DNA of 64,000 nucleotides. Source: JALYXI01 sp963795835. Its GTDB lineage: Bacteria; Acidobacteriota; Terriglobia; Bryobacterales; Bryobacteraceae. Each line of letters begins with the position of its first letter. Position 1 is the first letter of the stretch. Position numbers and translations under genes: made by a program. This document shows positions 28,876 through 37,446 of this stretch, piece after piece. Location: the NCBI GenBank assembly GCA_963795835.1, contig CAWCJC010000002.1, positions 186,001-250,000 on the forward strand. The letters run 5' to 3'. The notes under the pieces were generated by a model, which was not told the DNA's origin, made no database searches, and saw only the letters and a list, made by a program, of their open reading frames with translations.

Positions 28876-28910
28876 TTGGTTCAATCGCAATTCGTGTCAT
28901 ACTTATGACA
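28876..28910 (+). promoter_or_regulatory. Promoter and palindromic operator at the TetR start; likely leaderless transcript
   Basis: A -35-like TTGGTT (28876-28881) and a -10-like ATACTT (28899-28904) are 17 bases apart. A perfect inverted repeat TGTCAT-ACTT-ATGACA (28895-28910) covers the -10 box and touches the ATG at 28910. Predicted transcription would begin at or next to the ATG, and no Shine-Dalgarno sequence precedes it, so the message may be leaderless. The palindrome fits autorepression by the TetR protein encoded just downstream; that is inferred. Confidence 0.65.
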
Positions 28911-29518
28911 TGAGTGCAGAGCTCAGTCCCAAAGGCGGCTCGGCCTTAAGAGAACGGCAGACCAAGGCGACTCGCGAGGAGATCGTTGATGTCGCGATGC
29001 AGCTCATCGCTGAAAATTCTGAGGTGCCGCACGAGTTGATCGCAAGCAAAGCTGGCATGAGTTCGAGAACGGTGTATCGCCATTTCCCGGATCGAGTGTC
29101 GCTAATGCTCGCTGTGTGGCAGCGCCTCAGAGAAATGATGCAGATCGAGTTCCCGAGTTCAGAGGAGGAGATTCTTCCTCTTACGAAACGGGTGTTCGGA
29201 GCGATGGATGCCAACGAGGTACTGGTGAACGCGGTCATGTTCTCCGTAGCGGGTGCCCGCATCGGTAGGATGCCAGGTTACGAGGGCCGCAAAGCCTTTA
29301 CGGAAAGCCTAAGGCCGCGATTGACGGGCCTCCCTGCAAAGCAACGCAGGTGGATCGTAGGAGCGTTCGTGGCAATCTACAGCGCTCCGTTCTGGCAGCT
29401 TCTTCGGAATCGGGGAGAACTCTCCGCGGACGAATCCCAGGAAGCGGTCGCATGGATACTAACCACGTTGTTGGACGATCTGCACTCCAAATCGAAAAGA
29501 AAAAGGAAAATACAATGA
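28910..29518 (+). CDS. TetR/AcrR family transcriptional regulator
   Basis: 202 residues. The N-terminal helix-turn-helix (TREEIVDVAMQLIAENSEVPHELIASKAGMSSRTVYRHFPDRVSLMLAVW, residues about 21-70) has the TetR hallmark SxRTVYRHFPD. The C-terminal ligand domain is unremarkable. It probably represses itself and the cupin gene that overlaps its stop (ATGA at 29515-29518). The ATG at 28910 sits against a perfect palindrome that is its likely operator. Confidence 0.93.
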   Translation: MSAELSPKGGSALRERQTKATREEIVDVAMQLIAENSEVPHELIASKAGMSSRTVYRHFPDRVSLMLAVWQRLREMMQIEFPSSEEEILPLTKRVFGAMDANEVLVNAVMFSVAGARIGRMPGYEGRKAFTESLRPRLTGLPAKQRRWIVGAFVAIYSAPFWQLLRNRGELSADESQEAVAWILTTLLDDLHSKSKRKRKIQ

Positions 29519-29976
29519 CAACAGATACGAAGCAGCCGTTTGACGTCTTAGGCGTTTTGCTCCAATGGCAACTGCGGAGCCAAGATACAGATGGGCAGTA
29601 TTGCGCCCTCCTGGCTACAGTGCCACCGCAGTGCATGGTGCCGCCGCATCAGCACGTGGAACAGGAGGCTTTCTTCATGCTGGAGGGAACCGGCGAATTT
29701 GCCCAACTCGTCGATGGAAAGCTCCAATGGAAGCAAGTCGCCGCGCCGGAGATGATTAACATTCCATCCGACTCAGTGCACGGCTTCCGGAATAGCTCCG
29801 ATCGCGACATTAAGTGCCTGATTACAGCACATCCCCGTATCGAGGAATTCTTTCTTGAAGCAGCAGCGCCAGTACCGAGCCAACCGTCGGCACCCTCTGC
29901 GGGCGAAGTCGAGCGCGTGCTCGCCATCGCCCGTAAACACGGGCAAAGATTCCTGGCACCCGACACTAGTGCCTAA
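29515..29976 (+). CDS. Cupin-domain protein
   Basis: 153 residues. A single cupin domain (about residues 25-115) carries the two metal motifs: PPHQHVEQEAFFMLEGTGEF (two His and a Glu) and IPSDSVHGFRNSS (third His). A Pro/Ala-rich linker and a short helical tail follow (GEVERVLAIARKHG). Such proteins bind Fe, Ni or Mn and include dioxygenases and sensors. The start is ATG at 29515, overlapping the TetR stop; the longer open frame to 29350 lies inside the TetR gene. TetR control is inferred. Confidence 0.85.
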   Translation: MTTDTKQPFDVLGVLLQWQLRSQDTDGQYCALLATVPPQCMVPPHQHVEQEAFFMLEGTGEFAQLVDGKLQWKQVAAPEMINIPSDSVHGFRNSSDRDIKCLITAHPRIEEFFLEAAAPVPSQPSAPSAGEVERVLAIARKHGQRFLAPDTSA

Positions 29977-30006
29977 CCAAAGCCATTCAGAGTGCCGTTC
30001 TCAATG

Positions 30007-30040
30007 GGCGACTCAGATGATGATGGTGAGTCGCCTTTAT
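30007..30040 (+). terminator. Rho-independent-type terminator after the TetR-cupin operon
   Basis: A perfect 9-base-pair stem, GGCGACTCA (30007-30015) and TGAGTCGCC (30027-30035), with an 11-base loop. It is followed by TTTATTCCT, a short T-rich run, and lies 31 bases after the cupin stop. Confidence 0.75.
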
Positions 30041-30298
30041 TCCTGATAAGCCCCTCATTGCCCTTGTTTCTCAAATCGCTTATAGTCTGCTGAGCATGGG
30101 CTGCAGCGAACCGTCGCTGGATAACGGGAAGGGTTACCCGCCATCAACGGCCTAGCGATTGCTGTCCGCGAACTCCGGCCCATCCTAAACGCTGCTGGAC
30201 TAGGCGCGGGCTAGGCAAGACTTGGGCGCCGCTCTGGTCGTCGATGAACGCGTATTGCGACAACGCCTCAAAGTGAGCTCACCGACTTTTGATCCCGG
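30041..30298. other. Non-coding remainder of the 322-base gap after the cupin gene
   Basis: Apart from the terminator at 30007-30040 and the dispersed 20-base repeat at 30181-30200, I see no gene or structured RNA here. Short frames are interrupted by stops. The stretch around 30150-30200 could be remnant coding sequence because it reads INGLAIAVRELRPILNAAG in one frame. Confidence 0.5.
30181..30200 (+). repeat. Dispersed 20-base repeat, copy 1
   Basis: CATCCTAAACGCTGCTGGAC. It matches 63903-63922 at 19 of 20 positions, in the same orientation, and weaker similarity continues for about 30 bases (both contain GCAAGNCT). The other copy abuts a gene remnant. Confidence 0.6.
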
Positions 30299-30805
30299 TT
30301 AGCTCGCGCCAGCCGCGGCTTTTTCGTAGTAATAAAAGAGGATGTCCGTCGAGGGGGGCGTCACCCCAAGCTGGCGGAGCATGCCGACGATTTGACCGCG
30401 GTGCAGTGTGCCGTGGTTCACCACGTGCATCACTATCTGCCAGGCAGGAAGCCCGGCGTTGCCGACGAAGCGTGATTTGAAGGGAATCTGGCGGGTGATG
30501 TCGGCGTCGTTTGCCGCATCGGCCCAGGCTTCCCACTTGGCCTGCAGGCGAGGCCATTCCTGGACCACGAAATCGAGCGAGGGGAGCGCATCGTGGTTCG
30601 GCACGGGATAGCTGGGGTTTGCTATGCGCGAGTACCAGATGGCATCGCCGAAATAAATGTGAGCAAGCGTTTTCGCGATGTTTTCATGGGAGACGCCCAT
30701 CGGCTTGATCTGGTCCTCGGGTGGAAGGGCGAGCGCGGCGTCCATCACCTTGCGCGAGGCCCAGCCAGAATATCGAATGTGCGTACGAGCTTCCTCGGCG
30801 GTCAT
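30299..30805 (-). CDS. DinB-family protein
   Basis: 168 residues, a four-helix-bundle DinB/YfiT-type protein. Three His metal ligands are in the expected places: LAHIYFGDAIW (about residue 48) and HVVNHGTLHRGQIVGML (about 128-140). Family members are metal-dependent hydrolases or thiol transferases, often linked to bacillithiol or other thiol chemistry, but most have no known substrate. The first helix carries WASRKVMDAA, also typical. It starts 22 bases from the divergent hydrolase remnant. Confidence 0.88.
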   Translation of the reverse strand: MTAEEARTHIRYSGWASRKVMDAALALPPEDQIKPMGVSHENIAKTLAHIYFGDAIWYSRIANPSYPVPNHDALPSLDFVVQEWPRLQAKWEAWADAANDADITRQIPFKSRFVGNAGLPAWQIVMHVVNHGTLHRGQIVGMLRQLGVTPPSTDILFYYYEKAAAGAS

Positions 30806-30827
30806 GCGTTCTTGCCTTTTATAGCAA

Positions 30828-31175
30828 ATGTACGTAATAGGGGCTTATGCTCAAGCCACCAGCTCTAAAACTGCGCCCGACCGGCCGGCGTCACAATTTG
30901 CGACTGTGAACGGAGTCAAGCTTCAATACTTAGATTGGGGCGGTAGGGGAGAGGCTTTGTTGTTTTTGACCTCCCTCGGGGGGACCGCTAGGGACTTTCA
31001 GCCACTCGCAGTTAGCCTTATGGACCACTTCCACGTTCTTGGCCTCACTAGACGCGGACAAGGTGAATCGGCCAAGCCGGATACTGGATACGAAACGTTC
31101 CAGGACGCGCAAAACGCTGAATGGAACCCCACCGGGCCGGGGCTGATTGAGGACCTGACGAAAATGAAGTATTAG
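30828..31175 (+). pseudogene. Alpha/beta-hydrolase remnant, truncated
   Basis: 115 residues. It reads like the end of a signal peptide (GAYAQATSSK) followed by the first strands of an alpha/beta hydrolase (VNGVKLQYLDWGG, LLFLTSLGGTARDFQPLA, FHVLGLTRRGQGESAKPD). The sequence then jumps to a short unrelated-looking tail (EWNPTGPGLIEDLTKMKY) and stops. The nucleophile elbow (GxSxG) and the catalytic Asp and His are missing, and the leader lacks its hydrophobic start. It is best read as a fragment with an internal or 3' deletion. It could not be active as written. Confidence 0.65.
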
Positions 31176-31209
31176 TCTCGCCAAACCATGACTTGTCGCC
31201 TTTCAGGCC

Positions 31210-32244
31210 CTACTTGCGCCGCTGTCCAAGCGCATTCTCCTGCACTTGCGTGAATCCGGCGGGGACTTCAAACGGAGAAGCATCCACCGGCGATGCTGAG
31301 TACCGGGTCACCTGCGTGCTCATCTCGATCAAGTTGCCGGAGGCGCTACCGTTCTCTGATGGCTCGCTCGTGCTCGCAACCGGCTGCTCTTTCCGTTTGC
31401 GGCCCAAACCCCCCAACCCCAAACGGCCGCCCAGAGCGGAACCCAGTGCGTCGCTCACAGACCCAGGGGCTGCGCTGCTCGTCTGGCTCGGCCCACTTTG
31501 GCGCGCGCTCTGCGCCGGCATGCCCTCCATCGACCCGCCCATCTGAATGCTGGCCTGCATCACCATGCCATCCAGCTTTCCGCCGTTCTTCGCCATCTCC
31601 GCCATCGCCCGCTGCACGTCCGGACGGTTCAGCATCGGGTTGCCGCCAGGGGTCCAGTTGAGCTTCTGCGCCAAGCGAATCTGAAAATCGCGCGCTTCCG
31701 CATAACCGGGAATCCCCGGCGCAACCCACATGTCGTTTGTCATATCCAGCCCGCCCTTCTGGCCTGATTTAGCGTCCTGCCCTTGCAGGTTCATCGTCAT
31801 GATCACCTCATGCGCGGGGCTACCGCTAATGGTGCGCTGCTGACCGGTATCGCGCATCTTGATATCGAATTGCATCGCTGCCGGATCCGCGCCTCCACCG
31901 CGCTGGTTCATCTTCTTCGCCATCTCCTCCAGCGCCTGCCTCATCTCAGCAAAGGTCGTCACGGAATACGTGCGCTTCGTGAAATCCATGTGAGTGATGG
32001 TTTCTTTGTCCAGGTCCACCACCTGAGTGCTATCCGCCGTCCTGGTCATCATCCGGTTGCCTTTGACGGTGGTTGTGGTGGTCATCGGTTCCAGAGCCTT
32101 ACGCGCGTCTTTTGAAAAAGCGCCGGCCATCTTCATCACGCCGATCAACGCCCCGCCGGTGATGCTGGTCGTGGAGTCATAAGAGAAGTCGGCGAACGCG
32201 AATGGCGCCGATACCATCAGAGCGAATGCGAGTCGATTTGGCAT
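31210..32244 (-). CDS. Secreted hypothetical protein, Met/Gln-rich
   Basis: 344 residues with a signal peptide (MPNRLAFALMVSAPFAFA). The first half is beta-strand-rich with a repeated pattern (TTTTTVKGNRMMTRT, QVVDLDKETITHMDFTKRTYSVTTF) reminiscent of DUF4412-like proteins, which resemble lipid- or ligand-carrier folds. A Met/Gly/Gln-rich region and a low-complexity Ser/Gly segment (SSAAPGSVSDALGSALGG) lead to the C-terminus. No catalytic motif is visible. It stands alone, convergent with the hydrolase remnant. Confidence 0.7.
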   Translation of the reverse strand: MPNRLAFALMVSAPFAFADFSYDSTTSITGGALIGVMKMAGAFSKDARKALEPMTTTTTVKGNRMMTRTADSTQVVDLDKETITHMDFTKRTYSVTTFAEMRQALEEMAKKMNQRGGGADPAAMQFDIKMRDTGQQRTISGSPAHEVIMTMNLQGQDAKSGQKGGLDMTNDMWVAPGIPGYAEARDFQIRLAQKLNWTPGGNPMLNRPDVQRAMAEMAKNGGKLDGMVMQASIQMGGSMEGMPAQSARQSGPSQTSSAAPGSVSDALGSALGGRLGLGGLGRKRKEQPVASTSEPSENGSASGNLIEMSTQVTRYSASPVDASPFEVPAGFTQVQENALGQRRK

Positions 32245-32333
32245 AGCTGCAATTCTAATCGAACTTGCGCAGCCAGATATTGCGCACGGATGCGCATTCC
32301 CGTGGCAGAGCCGGGTTATCGACTGGCTGGCTC

Positions 32334-32819
32334 TTACTTAACTGGTTTCGGGACGGTACCGGTCCAGGTCCAAGCGGCGACCTTCCAGGCAGACGCCTCC
32401 TTGCGTAGGGCGACGGCAACTTGTCCGGTTTCCCGCATGGAGACACCTTTCAGCTTGTAAGTGTAGAGCGAGGGATAGACAAGATACGCCTGCTCAGTGG
32501 TGACGTTCTTAACGGTAGGCGCGCTAAGAACAACCTTCGGTTGGGTGATGCTAAGTGCCTTTGAGTTGGAGTCAAAGGCTGCGCTCCAGTCATCGAACGC
32601 CTTCGGGCCGTTCCAAGTGTAGGGAGCGAACTCGTCTATGATGCTGGTTCCTGAGGGCGAATTGACAGCAGCCGACTTTTTTAAATCGCCGGAGTTGAAT
32701 CCGTCCATAAAGGTTCGAACTGCAGTATCGGGCGTGGATTGCGCGCGTACTGCGACCGTGCAACTGACGGCGAGGATCGGAATCAACACGGAACGGATTC
32801 TTAGACTATGAACGAGCAT
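32334..32819 (-). CDS. Secreted SnoaL/DUF4440-like protein
   Basis: 161 residues with a signal peptide (RSVLIPILAVSCTVAVRAQS). An NTF2-like cone fold follows: DTAVRTFMDGFNSGDLKKSAAVNSP is the typical first helix pair, and QVAVALRKEASAWKVAAWTWTG is the typical last two strands. Such proteins are enzymes or binding domains with very varied roles, so no substrate is proposed. It is divergent from the second TonB receptor, with about 85 bases between the starts. Confidence 0.78.
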   Translation of the reverse strand: MLVHSLRIRSVLIPILAVSCTVAVRAQSTPDTAVRTFMDGFNSGDLKKSAAVNSPSGTSIIDEFAPYTWNGPKAFDDWSAAFDSNSKALSITQPKVVLSAPTVKNVTTEQAYLVYPSLYTYKLKGVSMRETGQVAVALRKEASAWKVAAWTWTGTVPKPVK

Positions 32820-32904
32820 GGTATGAAAGTATACATCAGGGTGTCCTCAGCGGAACGTGGACTAGTTTTCAGTTACGATCAGGTAAACCACCTTCAGGAG
32901 TCTC

Positions 32905-35900
32905 ATGCAATTCCGTCACGTAATCCTCGCCTTCACTCTATTCGCCCTCCCCTTAGCCGCACAAAACGCCACCCTCACCGGCGACGTCAAAGACCCTAAA
33001 GCCGCTGCCATGCCCGGCGTCTCTCTCACCCTCACCAACAATGACACCGGCGTCGCCCTCTCCACCAAATCCGACTCCGCCGGCGAATACGAATTCCCCT
33101 TCATCAAGCCCGGCAGCTATAAGCTGCAAGCCGAACAAAGCGGCTTCAAAACCTTCGTCCAACCCCAAATCACCCTCGCCGTCGCCGATCGCACCCGCCT
33201 CGATATTGTGATGCAGATCGGCGACACCTCGAGCCTTCTCACTGTCGAAGCCTCCAGCACCGGCATACAGACCGAATCCGCAACCTTGGGCGAAGTCGTC
33301 ACCAACCGCAAGATCGTCGAAGTCCCGCTCAACGGCCGCTTCTTTCTCGATATCGCGCTGCTCACCCAAGGCACCGTCGCGCCCAGCACCAACAACCGCA
33401 CCTTCCTCGCCGTGCCCAGCGGCATCGGCATCTCCGGCATCAACGCCTCCGGCACCCGCGAAGACTCCACGAATTACCTCTTCGATGGCATTAACTTGAG
33501 CGACATGGCCCAGAACCAGATCACGTTCCAGCCGAACATCGATATGATCCAGGAGTTCAAGGTCCAGACCAACGCCTTCAGCGCCGACTACGGCCGAAAT
33601 GCCGGCATCATTATTAGTGCCGTTTCAAAGTCCGGAACCAATGGTTTCCACGGCACCGCCTACGAATTCGTCCGTAACGAAAAGTTCGACGCCAAGAACT
33701 ACTTTGACCCCGCCGGCAATATCATCCCTTTCAAGCGCAACATCTATGGCTATAGCGTCGGCGGCCCCGTCATCCGGAACCGCACTTTCTTCTTTACCAG
33801 CTACGAAGGCCGCCAGGGCCGCGAAGTCGCGTCTCTTAAGACGCAGGTCCCCAACGCCGCGCAGATTGCCACTGTCACGAACCCCGTTATTCTCAAGCTC
33901 CTCCCCCTACTCCCCAAACCCAACGACCCCACCGGCACCTTCTTCACCGGACCCGCCGGGCGCACGCGCAGCCTCAACCAGTTCACCGGCCGTTTCGATC
34001 ACAACTTCTCCGAGCGCAACTTCGTCTTCGGCAACTTCATCTCAAACCGCGACCAGCGCACCGAGCCCACGCTGCAAGGCAACAACCTGCCCGGCTTCGG
34101 CGATACGCGCCCCGCGAAACGCGAACTGCTTGCGCTCGGTTACACTCACGTCTTCTCGCCCGCCATCACGAACGAGTTGCGCGCCGGGCTGAACCGCGTG
34201 CTCATTTCGTTCACCCAAAACGACACCGCCACCCCCGCCTCTTACGGCATCGCATCGCCTTCCGCGGTCCTGCCCCAGTTCTCCATCTCTGGGGGCGCGG
34301 TCTTCGGCGGAATCTCCGGCTTTCCCCAGGGCCGGGGCGATACCACGTTCCAGTATTCCGATTCGCTCTCCTGGATCAAAGGCCGCCACTCGCTCAAGTT
34401 CGGCGCCGAATTCCGGCGCTTCCGCAACAACAATTTCAATGGCGGCACGGGCGGCACCATCAACTTCCCGAACCTCGCCGCGTTCCTGGCCGGCACACCC
34501 AGTTCCGCCACCGAAACCGCTCTGCCCGCCACTCCCGGCCTGCGCGCCAACGCTCTCGGCACCTTCGCGCAGGACGATTTCCGATTCAGCGCAAAGCTCA
34601 CCGCTCAATCTCGGCATCCGCTGGGAATACAATGGCGTCCCGAATGAAATCCACAACCGCCTAGGTGTGTATGACTTCTCGCGAAACGCCATTTTCCAGG
34701 TCGGCACGAACGGAATCGAACGCCCCTATAAGCGCCAGTTCTCGAACTTCGGCCCGCGCCTAGGCTTTGCCTACGATCCCACCGGTCAATCGAAGACCGT
34801 CATCCGCGGCGGCTTCGGTCTCTATTACGATGAGCCCGTCACCAACATCGTCAGCGGCCTCGGCTCGAATCCGCCCTTCGCGACTTCGGTCAACAACACC
34901 GCCAACGTCAACCTCGCGAACCCGTTCAGCCTGCCCCCTGGTACCGGCAGCGCGATCGCCGCAGTCGACCCGAATTTCAAGAGCGCCGTGGTTTATTCTT
35001 ATAACCTCAACATTCAGAGGGAGCAATTCGGTACGGTGTTCCAGGTCGGTTATGTCGGAAGCCAGGGCCGCCACCTGCGTCTGACAGGCGACGCGAACCA
35101 GGGCATCAACGGTCTTCGCCCGAACCCGTCCTTCTCCAGCATTACCGTGCAGGAGTCCGTTTCGAACTCCAACTACAACGGTCTCTGGCTCAGCGCCAAC
35201 CGCCGCCTGACACGCGGCCTCACTTTCTCTGCCTCTTACACGCTTTCGAAATCCATCGACAACAACTCCGTCGGCAGTTCCAATCCGCAGATCCAGAACT
35301 TCTACAACATCGCAGCCGAACGGGCCCTATCCGATTTCGACGCGCGCCACCGTTTCGTCCTGAGCGGCGTGTACCAGCTCCCGTTCCATGCCGATTCCGC
35401 TTTCACCAAACGGCTGATTGAAGGCTGGACCATCTCCCCGATCGTGAACCTGCAATCCGGCAATCCGTTCAGCCCGATCGTCGCGCTCACACGGTCGGTC
35501 ACTCCCGGAGTCGCGCCCACCCCCGGCTTGATCTACAACAGCGGCAGCCTGGAAGGCTTCGACCGCCCCGACTACGTCGCCGGACAACCCCTCTATGTCA
35601 GCAACCCGACTCCCGCGCAGTACCTGAACCCGAACGCCTTCGTCCGCCACAACCTGGGCTTCGGCAACGCGGGCCGCAACATCCTGACCGCCCCCGGCCT
35701 TCAGGACGTCGATGTCGCGCTCTCGAAAGACACGCGCCTCAAAGAACGGGTGTCTCTCCAATTCCGAGCCGAGGCCTTCAACATCTTGAACCATCCGAAC
35801 TTCGGCCAGCCGGTGAATACACTTACAGCCGCCACCTTCGGCCAGATTACGCAAACCCGCACCACGCGCGGCGATCTGGGCAGCTCCCGCCAAATTCAGT

Positions 35901-35923
35901 TAGGCATGAAGCTGATCTTCTAA
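32905..35923 (+). CDS. TonB-dependent receptor (Oar-like), frameshifted
   Basis: About 1005 residues when two frames are joined. The first (32905 to about 34600) has a signal peptide, a CarboxypepD_reg-like domain (ATLTGDVKDPKAAAMPGVSL), and a plug (GISGINASGTREDSTNYLFDG, ADYGRNAGIIISAVSKSGTN). It derails after FAQDDFRFSAKLT. Deleting the G near 34603 (ACC-G-CTC) restores LNLGIRWEYNGVPNE and the beta-barrel in the next frame, ending with the aromatic QLGMKLIF. It probably takes up large substrates across the outer membrane. It stands alone and meets the DUF1501 gene tail to tail. Confidence 0.9.
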
Positions 35924-35934
35924 GTACGAGATGA

Positions 35935-37446
35935 TCACGCGATCAGGTCGTGGAGCACGTTGCCGGAGACATCGGTCAGGCGGAAATCCCGGCCGCTGTA
36001 GCGATAGGTAAGCTTGGTGTGGTCGATGCCCATCAGGTAAAGGATGGTTGCGTGGATGTCATGGACGTGCACCGGCTTTTCTATGGCCTTGAAGCCAAAA
36101 TCGTCGGTGGCGCCGTAGATGGTGCCGCCTTTGACAGCTCCGCCGGCGAGCCACATGGTGAAGCCGAATGGATTGTGGTCGCGGCCGCGCTTCACCGAGG
36201 AACCGCCGCCGCCCACTTCGCGGACGGGCGTGCGGCCGAATTCGGAGCCGCAGACTACCAGGGTATCTTTCCAGAGGCCCCGGGCTTTCAGGTCTTTGAT
36301 GACTGCGGCGAAGGGCTGATCGGAGTTTTTGGCGTTTACCTTGTGAGCGAAAATGTCGCCGTGGGCGTCCCAGGGGTCGCCTTTCGAATAGTAGACCTGG
36401 GTCATGCGCACGCCCTTTTCCGCGAGGCGGACCGCCATGAGCGCGCCTCGGGCCACGTTGCCGGGGCCGTACATGTCGAGGGTGGCCTGTGATTCCTTGC
36501 GGACGTCGAAAACATCGGGCGCTTCGGTCTGCATCCGGTAGGCGACTTCCATCGATTTGATGACGCCTTCCACTTGCGGGTCCGGCGCGCCTCCGCCTGA
36601 GCGAATGTTTTCGAGTTTGTGGAGAAGATCGAGCTCGCGGCGCTGCTCCGTCATAGAGAACTTCGGGTTGTTGACGAAGCCCAGGACTTTCTTGGGATCG
36701 AAGTTCTTCTCGACTACGATCTTTTTAGGGATTTCCTTGCCGTCTTTATCTTTCTCGTGGGTTTTCGGTTCTTCGGGCTCATCGACGGGCATGCCATCGG
36801 GGCCGAGGTTTTCGACCTTGTTCGCGATGAAGGTGCCCTGGTTGATGCCGGGGAGGAAGCCGTTGCTCCAGAGAGGGGGGCCGACGGTGGTGGGAACTTC
36901 GGGGCAGAGAACCACGTAGCCGGGCAGGTTCTGATTCTCCGTGCCGAGACCGTAAGTCATCCACGCGCCCATGGACGGGCGGCCAGCCTGGTTCGCGCCG
37001 GTGTTCATCATGAGGCAGGAAGGCTCATGATTCGGGATTTCGGTGTAAACCGAGCGAACCCAGCAGATGTCGTCGGCAACGCCGGCGATGTGAGGCCACA
37101 ACTCGCTGACATCCATGCCGCATTGGCCGTACTTCTTGAAAGCGAACGGCGACTTCATGAGCTCGCCGGTGCGGCGTTCGGTTTTGATATCGCCGCCGGG
37201 AAGAGGTTGGCCATCATACTTGGCGAGGGCGGGCTTGGGGTCGAAGGAATCGATGGTGGAGAGGCCGCCGTTCATGAAGAGGAAGATGACGCGTTTGACT
37301 TTCTGCGGATGATCGAGCGCCATAGCGCTGGCCCGCTCGACCGATTGGCCGAGCATGCCGGCGAAGGCCATCATGCCGAAGCCGTTGCCGACGCGGCGAA
37401 GCGCTTCACGGCGAGTTACGGGGTTTCTGGATTTATGAAAAGACAT
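35935..37446 (-). CDS. DUF1501 protein, Tat-exported
   Basis: 503 residues from ATG 37446. A twin-arginine leader (NPVTRREALRRVGNGFGMMAF) precedes a sulfatase-like DUF1501 domain: VKRVIFLFMNGGLSTIDSFDPKP, LPGYVVLCPEVPT, LWKDTLVVCGSEFGRTP and GRDHNPFGFTMWLAGGAVKGG, with the C-terminal HVHDIHATILYLMGIDHTKL. Proteins of this type pair with DUF1549/DUF1553 cytochromes in Planctomycetes and Solibacteres; the substrate is not known, although degradation of sulfated or complex organics is suspected. The ATG overlaps the stop of the upstream DUF1553 gene (TAATG), so the two are coupled. Confidence 0.93.
   Translation of the reverse strand: MSFHKSRNPVTRREALRRVGNGFGMMAFAGMLGQSVERASAMALDHPQKVKRVIFLFMNGGLSTIDSFDPKPALAKYDGQPLPGGDIKTERRTGELMKSPFAFKKYGQCGMDVSELWPHIAGVADDICWVRSVYTEIPNHEPSCLMMNTGANQAGRPSMGAWMTYGLGTENQNLPGYVVLCPEVPTTVGPPLWSNGFLPGINQGTFIANKVENLGPDGMPVDEPEEPKTHEKDKDGKEIPKKIVVEKNFDPKKVLGFVNNPKFSMTEQRRELDLLHKLENIRSGGGAPDPQVEGVIKSMEVAYRMQTEAPDVFDVRKESQATLDMYGPGNVARGALMAVRLAEKGVRMTQVYYSKGDPWDAHGDIFAHKVNAKNSDQPFAAVIKDLKARGLWKDTLVVCGSEFGRTPVREVGGGGSSVKRGRDHNPFGFTMWLAGGAVKGGTIYGATDDFGFKAIEKPVHVHDIHATILYLMGIDHTKLTYRYSGRDFRLTDVSGNVLHDLIA

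Noticed and set aside
35900..36000. Replication origin at the composition flip
   Set aside because: There are no DnaA-box clusters, no AT-rich unwinding region and no dnaA/dnaN neighbours; the gap is 11 bases between convergent genes.
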